Shown here: piece after piece, positions 1 to 11,000 of the stretch | Layout of the letters: every line of letters begins with the position of its first letter | Numbering within the stretch: the first letter of the stretch is position 1 | Program-made: the position numbers and the translations under genes | Notes under the pieces: model-generated | What the model was told of the DNA's origin: nothing | Databases searched by the model: none | Seen by the model: only the letters and a program-made list of their open reading frames with translations | Assembly (NCBI GenBank): GCA_951812925.1 | Contig: OX638370.1 | Span: forward strand, 81,264,004-81,328,003 | Source of the DNA: Calliopum simillimum | Taxonomy: Eukaryota > Arthropoda > Insecta > Diptera > Lauxaniidae | Direction of reading: 5' to 3' | DNA: 64,000 bases

Positions 1-1
1 C

Positions 2-2023
2 ACAGCTACAATAAATTTGAACATCATCAGCGTACATTTGCACACTGCAATCGGTCAGAACACTTGGAAGATCATTTATGTACATTGAAAAAAGTAAGGG
101 TCCCAAGATTGAGCCCTGCGGTACACCTTTGGAGACAGAAAGAAAGTCAGAATATTTATTATTAACTGAAACTACTTGTGACCGGTCACTTAAATAAGAA
201 TGAATTAATCTTACAGCCGAGTCTGAAAAATTAAATAGTTTTGATAACTTAACACAGAGAATATTGTGATCTACAGTGTCAAACGCCTTGGAGTGGTCCA
301 GCAACACCAAAAGTGAGACCTTGCCAGAATCCAAATCAGCTCTTATATCTTCTGACACGTTAATCAAAGCAGTTATACAGCTGTGTTTTGGTCGAAAACC
401 TGCCTGCCTTTCCGTAAGAAGCGAATTCTGTGTTAAATAGTCAGTAAGTTGCTGATGCAATATTTTTCCAAAAACCTTCGACAAATACGGCAGAATCGCT
501 ATTGGCCGAAAATCATTATCAGATTTCGGAATCGGTATGATTTTTGCCCTTTTCCAACTGACAGGATACGATGAGTTCGTTAAAATTGTATTGAATAAAT
601 GCGTAAGGAATGGAAGTAATTTTGGCAATATTGCTTTTAAAAAAGTAGGGTTCATTTCGTCTATCCCAGTTGCATTCGATTTAATTGACAACAAAGTTTT
701 TAAAACAATTTCTTGGCTGACACAGCAGAAACTGAGTCTACTATTATTTTGTAAAACAAGGCTAGTGCTATATTCATCAAAATTTGTGTTAAGAACTGGC
801 AAGGATACATCTATGAATTTTTTGTTGAGTTCATTGAGATTTGCCACATCACATGAGCTTACGTTTTTCTTTACAAGACCAATTTGTTTAATATAGTTCC
901 ATGTTTGCTTACCATCAACAGCATTACTAAATTTATTTTCATAAAAATTAGATTTTGAAACACGCACAGCTTGCACAACGTTTTTTCTTAAGCTTTTAAA
1001 ATTCGTATATAGCACAGGTATCTTAAATCTTTTCCAGCGATTGTAAGCTTTATTTCGTTGACAAATTAAAGTTTTAATACTTTCAGTAAGCCAGGGCGGT
1101 TCGCTGCTTTTAATTACTTTAGTTTTGACTGGGACATATTTATTAAATAAAAAGTTTATGTTTTGTTCCAAAAATGACAGTTGATGATCTGGCGAGATCA
1201 TGTTATAAATTTGACCCCAGTCAATAGTATTTATTTCCTCAGTTAAAAGTGCGTAGTTAACATTTTTAAAATTCCGATACTGAACGACTTTCTCATTAAC
1301 CACTAATTGGAAATTATAAGAAAGAAAAATTAGATCATGTCTTGAGAACATTGGTACCGATAATTGATCATAAAGCAAAACGTTATTTTTGTTGCTGACA
1401 AGAAATAAATCTAGCAATGTGTTTGTTGTCTGCGTGAAATGTGTTGGTGTTATGGAGTTAACCGCAAATAAGCCAAGAGATTGCATTCCTTCTAAAAGTG
1501 TATTTTCTAAAATCAAGTTGCTATTAAAGTCGCCTGAAATAATTATTTCATCATATGGCAAAGTTATCGTTTCAATTTTAAGTAATAAATTTGAAAAATC
1601 AATATTACGGTTAGGTCTATAAACGGAGCCAATAAATAACCTTTTTGATTCAAAAACCACTTCGAGAAAAATATACTCGATGCTATCCTCAGCACCAGAT
1701 TTGCAAAGCAAATTACACACTATTCCCTCTCTTATATAAACTGCCACACCACCAGCATGAGACAGCCTATCAGCCCGGATAATTTTGTATCCATTAGCCT
1801 CGCAAATTGCGTCATGGGTAGTTGATCGAAACCATGTTTCTGAAACACAAACAATGTCAATCTTTGAATCTTCAAAAATAAACCGAAATTCATCTATTTT
1901 ATTATTGAGGCTTTGTGCATTGATATGACAAATTTTAATTCCATCTTTCTGCTTGCCTAAAATTCGAACCAAATTATGAACATTATCTTTGGAACCACCC
2001 CGATTATTATCTTGGTAGCTCAT
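2..2023 (-). CDS. LINE ORF2: endonuclease plus reverse transcriptase, open to window edge
   Basis: I read this frame codon by codon: 674 codons from the ATG at 2021-2023 without a stop, running off the window. It encodes the protein that nicks target DNA and primes reverse transcription of the LINE RNA. The AP-type endonuclease occupies about residues 30-235: HINAQ (N35), SETW (E62), SVYRPN (133-138), GDFN (D165, N167) and SRHD (H229, D230). The reverse transcriptase follows: LLDHSKAFDTVDH (D576), GVPQGSILGPLL (from 633) and YADD (664-667). All visible catalytic residues are present. A TAA lies two codons before the ATG in the same frame. ORF1 ends about 140 bases upstream. The motifs suit the Jockey/CR1 group; I cannot name the family. 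The absence of any disabling change suggests recent activity, but the C-terminal part and 3' end are outside the window. Confidence 0.93.
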   Translation of the reverse strand, partial: MSYQDNNRGGSKDNVHNLVRILGKQKDGIKICHINAQSLNNKIDEFRFIFEDSKIDIVCVSETWFRSTTHDAICEANGYKIIRADRLSHAGGVAVYIREGIVCNLLCKSGAEDSIEYIFLEVVFESKRLFIGSVYRPNRNIDFSNLLLKIETITLPYDEIIISGDFNSNLILENTLLEGMQSLGLFAVNSITPTHFTQTTNTLLDLFLVSNKNNVLLYDQLSVPMFSRHDLIFLSYNFQLVVNEKVVQYRNFKNVNYALLTEEINTIDWGQIYNMISPDHQLSFLEQNINFLFNKYVPVKTKVIKSSEPPWLTESIKTLICQRNKAYNRWKRFKIPVLYTNFKSLRKNVVQAVRVSKSNFYENKFSNAVDGKQTWNYIKQIGLVKKNVSSCDVANLNELNKKFIDVSLPVLNTNFDEYSTSLVLQNNSRLSFCCVSQEIVLKTLLSIKSNATGIDEMNPTFLKAILPKLLPFLTHLFNTILTNSSYPVSWKRAKIIPIPKSDNDFRPIAILPYLSKVFGKILHQQLTDYLTQNSLLTERQAGFRPKHSCITALINVSEDIRADLDSGKVSLLVLLDHSKAFDTVDHNILCVKLSKLFNFSDSAVRLIHSYLSDRSQVVSVNNKYSDFLSVSKGVPQGSILGPLLFSMYINDLPSVLTDCSVQMYADDVQIYCSC

Positions 2024-2163
2024 AATTTAAAAGTTTTTTTGCAACGCAGTGATTAATAATTACTTTTCTTTTATGGTTTCCCGCATATTGATAAAAGATG
2101 AAAAAATTAAATAAAAAATTACATAATATAAATTTAAATAATACGTATATAAATAAAAAAATT

Positions 2164-3123
2164 TTAAAATGCAAGAACGTAGCTCCTATCATTTTCATCA
2201 GTGTTGGTGTTAACGTTTGCCTCATTACGAAATGTATGTTTGATACCAAGTGTCTCATGAAGATGCTCAACGCTATCGATTTGCTTTCCTTTAGTATCAT
2301 TTTCCTTGTATTTGACAAAAACGCGGCCGCTTAGTGTAAATACTGCAAAAAGTTTTTTATCTTTTCGAAGTTTATTTGCCTCATAAAAAATATTCATATT
2401 AGTTTTAGTCAAATTTTCATAGACATAAAACGGTACGGAAGAATCAAATCCAATATTGGTTAACACTAAAGGCCCTTCATTTTCGCGTTTCAACTTCGAA
2501 ATTGACTTCAATATAAGTTTCTTTTCATTCGGTGAATTGAGTTTTACTAAAACTGTAGCGCTAGGCGTGGTGCGATTATTATTTTTGTTTTTTAGTCTAA
2601 ATATTTTTTTGATAGCCGGGGGATCTATGTTTATAGACTCGCATAACTTGAAAAAAATGTCTTGAAGATTTTCATTTTCAAAGTATGGAACACCATTTAT
2701 GCGTAACTCACACGCCACCGCTAAATTTTCTTGCCGCGATAGTTGCATTTTCAAAGAAGTAATTTCAGTTTTTATGTCATCCATTTCAGCCACTACTGTT
2801 TCTAGTTTATCGACTCTTTTTATAAGAGCAAACAATTCATCTGTTATTGCACTCGTTTTCGCCGCGAACTCATCAAGAATTTTCTTTTCACTTGCTCTGA
2901 GCTTTTCAGCAATGAAGTCATTATGCTCAGAAAGTTGTTTCTTTATTTTTTGGTTTTGAGTAGCAAGTTGTTTTTGCATAACTTCGCTATGTGCAGAGAG
3001 CCGCTAATCGACTAACTGCAGCAGCAATGACTCATCACAGCTGGTGTTCAGAGTTTCAGAAAGTGATTTCTGAATGTTTTGTTTCGCGCGTTTTTCAGAT
3101 TTGCTTTTATTTGCACTTGCCAT
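2164..3123 (-). pseudogene. LINE ORF1 (coiled coil plus FP-like nucleic-acid-binding domain), broken by one TAG
   Basis: One frame of 319 codons runs from the ATG at 3121-3123 to a stop at 2164, interrupted only by TAG at 3004-3006 (codon 40). The next ATG in frame (2977-2979) gives a 271-residue product. Residues about 50-130 are rich in K, E, L and Q in coiled-coil spacing. From about residue 140 the pattern (LRINGVPYFENENLQDI, later FYVYENLTKTN and GRVFVKY) resembles the ORF1 proteins with a baculovirus-FP-like C-terminal domain found in many insect LINEs; this is family knowledge, not a search. Such proteins bind the LINE RNA as a chaperone and pair with the ORF2 product. The TAG may be a recent nonsense mutation; internal initiation at codon 49 would keep most of the protein. 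Confidence 0.85.
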
Positions 3124-3225
3124 TGTTTTTATTTTTATTTTTACTTCTTCGGTTGACGGGTTGACGAATCGATCAGGTCAATCGTATTATGACGATAAAC
3201 AAACAAGAACAAAGGTTACACTGGA
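3124..3225 (-). promoter_or_regulatory. Probable 5' UTR and internal promoter of the LINE
   Basis: About 100 bases between the ORF1 ATG and a T-rich stretch at 3229-3240 (an A-run on the element strand). On the minus strand it contains TTCCAGTGT, which could serve as an initiator near the start of transcription. The exact 5' end and any target duplication cannot be fixed because the 3' end of the element is outside the window. Confidence 0.35.
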
Positions 3226-3429
3226 ATTGTCTTTTTTTTTAATAAATAGATGAAATTACTTTTATGTTAATTGTTATTAAATGTTTGAGTTTATCATTCA
3301 ATTGCGAACTTAATTTGTAGAAAATACTTTGTTAATTAAAATGTGCAAAGAGTTTTTTAACAATCTTTAATAATAAATTGCTTTTTTCTAAATTAACTGG
3401 GAGCACTTTTTTTGCACGTCTTACTTGTT

Positions 3430-3705
3430 TCAGTATAGCGTTTTGAAGCTTTTGCTTATATGGGAGGTGCCACGCCCTCTTGTCCAAATTTGAGTAGTTT
3501 TTGTTCAGAGCCTTCGCTTACAATTTGTAGTATTAATGTGTAGTTTGGTTGCATTGTCGTGAAAGATACTCCTAAAGTTTCATTTTGAATGTATTTTTTG
3601 TGGTAGGCGTGTCCGTTGACCGATTTCGCTCATTTTCAATCCCACAAGCTAACATTGATGGCGGAGTTAGTGTACTATATTATATTGAATTATCTTTCAC
3701 TGGAC
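3430..3705 (+). mobile_element. Mini-me-like element fragment
   Basis: This stretch matches the middle of the elements at 14.3 kb (+) and 22.4 kb (-): a copy of the GGAGGTGCCACGCCCTCTTG unit near 3460, the segment with CATTGTCGTGAAAGATACTC near 3552, and GCGTGTCCGTTGACCGATTT near 3608. Both the 5' end and the microsatellite-bearing 3' end are missing. Only one tandem unit is present, against two and about four in the other copies. Confidence 0.65.
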
Positions 3706-5930
3706 CATAAACGAAAGAAAAAAGTTTTTATGCATTTTAGTTATAAAATTTTAATGTTACTCATATGTAATTTTAACCAAATTAATTGGATATTGTGGAC
3801 AATAACAGCGACATTTTGAAACTCAACTAATGTTATTCGTTTGAGTGTATAAATATTTTTAAGCGCTGAAAAATATTTATTCAAAATGAAATCGCTCAAC
3901 CGCAGCTTATTATCATTAAGTCAAAAAAACAGAATCAATGAATATAAAAAGTCCAAACAATTGAACAAAATTATTATGCAATGAAATTTTAATTACAACA
4001 ATTTGCGAGCATTTAACTTAAGCAAATATTTACAGAGTCAATACAATAAAGGTCCTTTGTCTTCTCATCATTATTATTATTTTCATTGCCATTGAATTTT
4101 CTGTCACAACAAACGAATTTAAATTCAAATAAAAAATGTTAATTAGAAAATCGTTGCTAAAATTGAATCCATGGCGGGAATTATATGGATTTTCTATTTT
4201 TATTAGCACTAAAGTTAAAAATAAAAAATCGTGACCACGACAACCACGAAGGCATCGACAACTTTATTAAAAACATTATCTCGATCTCTTTTAAGGATAA
4301 TACTTTACATACAAAATTGCCTTAGCGTAGATAAGGAGGCCATATAGATATTGCACCCAGCTGCGTCGAACCTGCTGTTTTATCTTGATTGTCTGTCAGC
4401 AACATGCTGGCCTGCGGTGCTGAAATAATACAAAAAAACCTAACAACGATGACGACGACGACGACGACGACAACAACAATAACAACCACATTATTTTTTT
4501 TATATCCTTTTGTAAAACATATTCTTTTTCTCTACTCCTGCCCTACTCTTCTACTGTTCGATGCGGTTCGGTTCGTTTCCTTTTGAAATTGTTTACTCAA
4601 GTGTTGGGCTTAAAAGTAAATTTGAATTTAAATTTGAATGTTTGAGTTTAAACAGAAACACGTGGGTTGCCTTCTGGCTTAAATTATTATCCGGTTGTTA
4701 TTTGGCTTTATTTTGCCTAATGAGTTCAATTAAAAATTAATTTCAATAACTGGCTGTACAGTGGGCAGAATAAATTGCTAAAAAATTGCAGATTCTAGCT
4801 GATTCACACTGACTTCATGTTTTTTGTTTCTTTTCGTTTCGCGTTTGTCATTGTACCAGGGATGATAAATGCGCTTTTCTATTTTGTACTAAATAGCAAG
4901 AAAAAGTACCAAAACTGTCCAAAAGGTACCAAAATTATTTAATACATTTGTGGTCAAATTTTGACCATTGGGTGATTCTAGTCTATTCTAAAAGGGATGT
5001 TTCTGCGACATTCATTTTGGTCATTCATTGTTACGAAGTTTTGCTTTCGAATTATTGTTTTTTTCTGGATTTTGATGCAAACAAAATCACAAAGTACTCC
5101 ATTAGATGTAAAATTGAGTAATTAAACTTCATTCTTTGAGTATTGTCTGTCTGCAAAGTTGACAGGTATATTTCATTTATGCTGACTGACTTCAGAGAAG
5201 CCTTTGATATAATTTCTTATTTCAATGTGTTTTAGCTTTTGATAATGGTAAGACCTTTACTTTTTATGCAGCGGTAGATACGTCAAAACGAAGCATTTTT
5301 GGGTCTACTTTGGATTGCAATGCCTTTGTTTACATGTTTTTGATGATTCTAGAAAATTTTATTTATTTATTTATTTTAGGAATGATGTTTAGGACTGATG
5401 TTTCACTTTTGCAGAATGAAGTTTTGTAAAATATTGTATTTAAAGCAGTTTTACTTATTCTTCCCTAATGCATAAGGGCAATTCTACTCAGTACATTATT
5501 TTCGGCACCAAACATATTTTTGTATCAGAGTTTAGATAAGTAGTTCAAGTTCAGCCCGGGTCTCTTTTGTTCTTTTCTTAAATGCGCTGGTCGAAAAAAT
5601 AAGGATCATGAAGACTGGGTATTATATAGTGCTCTTTGTTAAAAACCAATTATTTTGACTGCTAAGCAATACAAATTATTATTATCTATAAGTTTACAGG
5701 AAACTGGGACCAGGAGGCTGAGGTTTTTTCACTTTTCAGTCAATACAACGCTCAACGACGAAATTATGGATTTCTACATACATTAAAATTATCAAGGTGC
5801 CAAAATTAGACTTTTTTGAAAAAAGTAAATTTTATTTCGGATAATAATAGATAAGATCTTAGGCAACAACTTTTGTTCTGGCAAAAAGTTTTCTTTTTTT
5901 TTTTTTCTCCTTCCAGTATTATTTTTGATA
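3706..5930. other. No gene recognised; simple repeats only
   Basis: AT-rich sequence with many stops in all frames. A short ACG/ACA microsatellite lies at about 4447-4478. The word GGTACCAAAA and close variants recur at about 4905-4935. I see no splice-framed coding stretch and no terminal repeats. Confidence 0.5.
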
Positions 5931-7767
5931 TATGAAGCAATACACGCCAAGTCACGGTGCTCTTGAACAGTCGATAGGTTTTTTGGCTATGCGGAAAAAT
6001 TCTGTGAATGGGGCTTCATTTGTATTAGTTTAGTGGTCTGAAAAATGCAAACTCCGAAATCGTAGCTGATCATCCCCGCGAAATATCGCAAAAATACATA
6101 TCCCATATAAAATAAAAAAAATTCAGAAAAAAACGCAACGAGCAAATATAAAAATAGTTATTTCCAATGTATTTTGTAATGCTGAATCCGAATCCGGAAT
6201 TGCTGTATCTCATACGGTTTTTGAGATATATTAGCCTGAACAAGGAAAAAAAGCTGATGCTATGTTTTATTGCTGTGTTTTGGAGCTATATAACAGGACG
6301 TATATCCATGAATTCTGATGCAGAAATGGAAAGCTCTAATCAGTCTTCTAAACCTAATTCAAATAATGTCGATATCTTTATTTTTCTCGGAGATATCCTA
6401 ACCTAAAAAGTTTAAAAAGTGCAAAAAACGTGTTTTGTCATTATTTCAGTCTACGATATTTCGAAGAAAAATTAAGCTATTGACATTATTTAAATGCAGT
6501 TTTAAAGAAAAAGACTGGAGCTTTCAGATAATGTTTCGAACTCTGCGTATGAATATTCTATATTCTAAGTATAAAGCTTCAAATTATAGCAAGAACGGTC
6601 TTTTTTGCTTGTTTAAGCTAAGATATCTCAAAAACCATATGAGATATAGCAATTTTAAGGCCGGATTCAGATTAAGTATTGCAAAATACATTAAATATAA
6701 CTATTTTTATATTTGTTTGTTGCGTTTTTTTCCGATTTTTTTTTTTTTTTTATATATGGGATATGTATTTTTGCGATATTTCGCGGGGATGATCAGCTAC
6801 GATTTCGGGGTTTGTATTTTCAGACCACTAAACTAATAGAAATGAAACCCCATTCACAGATTTTCTCCGCATAGCCAAAAAACTTATCGACTGTTCAAGA
6901 GCACCGTGAAGTGTACCAGCTGAAAATTTTTTTGTCTCCGATTTCGCTCAAATTTGGCAATATGGTAGTCCCGGTGTGCAAGAACAATAATCCGGGAGGA
7001 TTTGGTCCTACACCATATGTTGTTAAAATACAGGGTGTTGAAGTTGGCGTTTTTAGTCATTTTCATGAAAAAGGGTATTTTTTCAAAAATTTATAGCTTA
7101 CACCAAAGTTTGTAAATTGATATATCTAAGAAACTAGACCCATTCATTTTGAAGTGTTTTTTACAAAAAAATATTACTTGGTGAAAAATTAAAAAAAAAA
7201 CAGTTAAAAAAAATTCAAAAAAATTCACACTTATTTCTTGAACGATTCTAAGCATTTTATGCCTAGAACTATTTCTCTTAGATGCCTTTCTCTTGAGATT
7301 TGTCTGCCGCGGGAGTTCGATAGCCAAAAACTCTCATATAGCGACCGAATCCCATCTTGATTCATACATCATTTTAGAGCTTATGAATTATGCTTTAATT
7401 TTAAGTACTCTTAAAAAAAAATTTAAGTGGGGTTTTTTGTAAAAAAAATTCAAAAGTATTTTTAAGTTTAAACAATTTTTTTTCACCAAGTAATATTTTT
7501 TTGTACAAAGAACACTTAAAAATTAATGGGTCCAGTCACTTAGATGTATCAATTTACAAACTTTGGTGTAAGCTATAAATTTTTGAAAAGACACCCTTCT
7601 CATGAAAATGACTAAAAACGCCAGTTTCAACACCCTGTATTTTAACAACAAATTATGCTAGGTCCAAATCCTCCCTGATTATTGTTCTTGCGCACCGGGT
7701 CTAGCATTTGAGCAAAATCGGAGACAAAAAATCTTCAGCTGGTACGCTTGGCGTGTTTTGCTTCATA
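5931..7767. mobile_element. Long palindromic (fold-back) repeat, left arm split by another element
   Basis: The left arm (5931-5952 then 6909-about 7195) and right arm (about 7482-7767) are near-perfect inverted copies; both begin TATGAAGCAAWACACGCCAAG and read inward through TCTCCGATTTCGCTC, AACACCCTGTATTTTAACAA and ACTTGGTGAAAAA. About 290 bases of loop separate them. The left arm is interrupted at AAGT by the element at 5953-6908. Related sequence recurs near 11.0-11.5 kb and 59.3-59.65 kb. No transposase frame is present, so it is non-autonomous or structural. Short open frames here are antisense copies of one another and not genes. Confidence 0.75.
5953..6908. mobile_element. 956-bp fold-back element with about 270-bp inverted arms and AAGT duplication
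   Basis: The ends are CACGGTGCTCTTGAACAGTC and its inverted match, and the arms stay closely complementary for about 270 bases each (through the CCCCGCGAAATATCGCAAAA region). AAGT flanks both sides (5949-5952 and 6909-6912). Removing the element restores GCCAAGTGTACCAGCTG, which is present uninterrupted at about 59.6 kb on the minus strand, so the insertion boundary is well supported. The CAC...GTG ends recall Transib elements, but Transib makes 5-bp duplications and only 4 bp match here. No transposase is encoded. Confidence 0.8.
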
Positions 7768-8386
7768 TGTATACTATATGACGAGTTGCGTGCAAGAAGA
7801 CGTTATTGCATAAATCAGTTCGCGGTAGAAAAAACTGTTTTTACGCAAAACCAAGGTACCGAACGAAAAAAGTTTATATGGCTAAAAATGCTTAGAATTG
7901 TCCAGAGAGTACGTGTGATTTTTTTTTAGATTTTTTTTTTCAGCCAATTTTTTAAAAATTATAAAATGTTCAAAAAAATTCACACATATTTTTGGGACAA
8001 TTCTAAGCATTTTCTGCCTTATGCACATTTTTCGTAAGGCACCTTGATTTTGGATAAAAACCGTTTTTCCGACCGCTTAAAAAAATTTCTATATTTCGAC
8101 CACCAAAGAAATTTTTCAAAATTTTCTTTCTATTTTGGATCTAAGAAAATTATAGTCAAAATAGTAAAAATATATTTTCCAGGTGCAAATTTGGATGCAA
8201 ATGTATGCATGCATTATATAAAATAAAAATATTAAAGAAATAAAGAAAACGCACATTTGTAAATAGTTGAGGCTAATGTACTTTTCATTCCCCAAATTAA
8301 AAAAAAAAAAAAAAAAAATCGGAGCAGTTTTGCCGATTTCCCAAGCAAAATGCTGATGTTACCAACGTGATAGTCAAATGGATTTA
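7768..8386. repeat. Small inverted repeat carrying the recurring CTTAGAATTGTCC module
   Basis: Sequence near 7848-7900 (CAAGGTACCGAACGAAAAAA to ATGCTTAGAATTGTCC) is inverted near 7990-8050 (GGACAATTCTAAGCATTTTC to GTAAGGCACCTTGATTTTG). The same module is present at 7.2, 11.1, 38.6, 59.7, 59.9, 62.5 and 62.8 kb. An A-run of about 19 bases lies at 8300-8319. No gene is seen. Confidence 0.55.
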
Positions 8387-8605
8387 TGCAATAACGCCCT
8401 ATAATTTAAATTTTCCTTTTTCGATAATGCTGTCAATATGCATAAGTAATATGTGATAGCAGTAATTATTTACTTATTTTGTTAGTGTTAATTAAATAAA
8501 TTTGTTTTCCAAGGTTTAAATGATGGTTCGTTCTTTTTACAGCATTTAGAAACTTTAAATTGAATTATCTCGAAATGCGATTCTTCGACTTAGGGCGTTA
8601 TTGCA
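8387..8605. mobile_element. Short MITE-like element with 15-bp perfect inverted ends
   Basis: TGCAATAACGCCCTA at 8387-8401 is exactly inverted at 8591-8605, enclosing about 190 AT-rich bases without coding potential. I could not identify a convincing target duplication. Confidence 0.5.
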
Positions 8606-9290
8606 CGCAACGCTTTAATTTTTGAAACTAAACCACAGGTAACAGATTTCCACATACAAAATATCCGGGTAGGAGTATCCTGCTTAATGCAGGTTATGAA
8701 TACCTGATATATTCATAATTGTTTTAGTTGTTAATCGATTAACGAAATAAACTTTTTACAAGATAACCTACCTACTTCCACTAATTGTCAATTCGTGGTT
8801 ATAATTATTTTCAGGCAGTTCTAAAGTAATTCATTAAAAGAGTTGAAATATTTATTTTTTGCTCATTATATATTATTAAAGTGTGTTTGTACCTTAAAAC
8901 TTTCGCCATGAAATAGCTATTTCAGCATTAAATTTTCAATTTGTAATAAATTTCTAAAATAAATTCCATTATCAATGAATATTTTATTAAGAGTTACACC
9001 AACTGCTACATAACATTACTACAGTATATCGGAGAAGAGGAAGTAGAACATTTGCAATAATTATAATTTTCATTGAAAATTGTGCTGTAAACTCATTAGA
9101 AATTCGTTGTTGGCCAAAACAAATAGCCCCAAAAGCTTCAAACAAAATTGTGGTTATTAAGAGTATTGCTTTATATTTATAAATTTATGCAATCATAGGG
9201 AGCATATTCTCATATTATGCAAAATTTTTATTCATCATATTCCAAATTTTGCCCGAAAATTCATATTGTAATTGATGATTCCACTGGTAA
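8606..9290. other. No gene recognised
   Basis: AT-rich sequence with frequent stops in all frames. No terminal repeats or tandem structure stood out. Confidence 0.5.
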
Positions 9291-10112
9291 CACTATGCAA
9301 CAAATGAGTAAAAATTTTTTCCCCAGGTAATGCTATTATTCATTTTATATGTAAAATGGACTGCTGATTCCGAAAATTACATTATTTTTTTTTATTTTCT
9401 GTCGTTTTCGAGATATCAGTCATTTTCGGTTTTAAGACCAAAAAAAAAGATAGTTCCATTTAAATACAAATATCTCAAGAACCAATGTTTATATTCAAAC
9501 GTATTGTATGTCATATTAAAGGTAATTAAATTACCTACAAATGATATTCACATCACTTTTTGGTTGGGTTGTTAGTTTCGGCGAAATAAATTGATTTCTA
9601 AAAAAAACATTTTTTTTTTTTCGAAAAAATTAACAAAAAATCAAAATCAACTGCAGATTTATACGAGAAGAAATAACTTTTGTATAATTTTTTTTTTTTT
9701 GTATCATAGACCATATATTTGTGAAGAAAATAAGATACCAATTAAAAAAATCGATAGAAAAATGCAAAAGTTGTTACAATTCATTGAAAAGTTACCAAAA
9801 TGCGTTTTTCCCTATTTTTTTCGTTTTTTTGTAATAAACTGTTCGATAATTAAAACTTTTTGTAAAACACATGAAAAAATCCAAAAAATTCTTAAAGTAG
9901 GCGTTAAAAAAAAATACCCGTGTCTCGTCGTTTTTCTCCAGCACGTCAGATATTTTTTTAATCGATTTTTGAAGTTTTTTAATCCACTGTACATGAAAAA
10001 AACCAAAAAAGCGCATTCTTGTATTAAATAATGCGATTATCGGAATCAGCAGCCCATTTTACATATGAAATGGATAGTGGCATTCACTGGGAGATTTGGC
10101 TGTTGCATAGTG
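9291..10112. mobile_element. 822-bp element with about 90-bp inverted ends starting CACTATG
   Basis: The left end CACTATGCAACA and the right end TGTTGCATAGTG are inverted. Complementarity continues inward to TATGTAAAATGG and CTGCTGATTCCGAAAAT (right copy AATCAGCAGCCCATTTTACA). CACTATG fits the CACWATG start of Transib elements as I remember it, but the 5 bases on each side (GGTAA, TAATC) do not match, so the assignment is weak. The interior resembles 53.9-54.07 kb, which shows a second family member. The open frames inside are low-complexity and overlapping on both strands; I do not regard them as genes. Confidence 0.6.
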
Positions 10113-11000
10113 TAATCGGTGAACTTTCAAATTTAGTAAACTTGGACCCGAAAATATATAAAATTCAATTTCAATAGGAAAAGAATGATTATTTTTCATG
10201 CAAATGTCGTAGAACAGAGCAATGAGATTTCGTGATTACAAATCTGGCAACCGTTTTTTTCTCTCAGGTCTGTGATTCGAATAATCCTTAATTAAAGTTC
10301 AAACAACGTTATATTCTGACAATTGGCGCATATCCTCAATAAATCTTACCTTTTAACATTTCAAATTGGATCATTACTTTCCATTAGTAAGGTATCTGAA
10401 TTCCATACAGGTTTAATTTAGTCACATCATATAGATGCGATACATTTATTTCAAAAAAAGATATCGTTAAGTTAATTGTTAACTATCTCATATATTTTTG
10501 TATAATTTTAAAGAGTATTAAAAACAGCTTGGAACTCCATTACTACTGAAGATTGGAGTAAAGTTGTTCTTCTATTTAATAAATCCGTCATTTTGCTTAT
10601 TCAATAGAAGACAAAAAAATTTCTGCAAACTATAAGAGAACTCGAGTTCTGATCTGTTTTTTCACCTCTTCAAAAAATTAGAAAAAAAAGATTGGATAGC
10701 TTACAACTGTCTCAACGATATCTCGGAAAGTTATGATTCAACTGAAAAAGTACACTACATTACTTCCTGAATGAAAGCCATATGCCTGAAAAAACCGTGC
10801 TCTGCACTTTTGTGCAAGGATAACTCAGATCCCAGGTCTAATAGAGTAAGACGGTTTCCGGATACGGATTAAGCAACCGCAAATTTACAAAAAAAAGTCA
10901 TCGAGATCTAGTTCAAAACTCCATGTTTTGGACTCTAAAATTTCAGAACATGGTTGGAAACTTGATGTTATAAAAACCCAATAATATAATTTTTGTAATA
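10113..11000. other. No gene recognised; one word shared with 34.15 kb
   Basis: AT-rich with stops in every frame. A segment near 10805 (CTTTTGTGCAAGGATAACT) recurs near 34145, so at least part is dispersed repeat. Confidence 0.45.

Noticed and set aside
537..1622. Open frames on the + strand within the first LINE
   Set aside because: They are antisense shadows of the intact ORF2 on the minus strand and show no motif.
9591..10031. 146-residue + strand frame and overlapping minus strand frames
   Set aside because: Low-complexity K/F-rich reading of an AT-rich fold-back interior, open on both strands at once.
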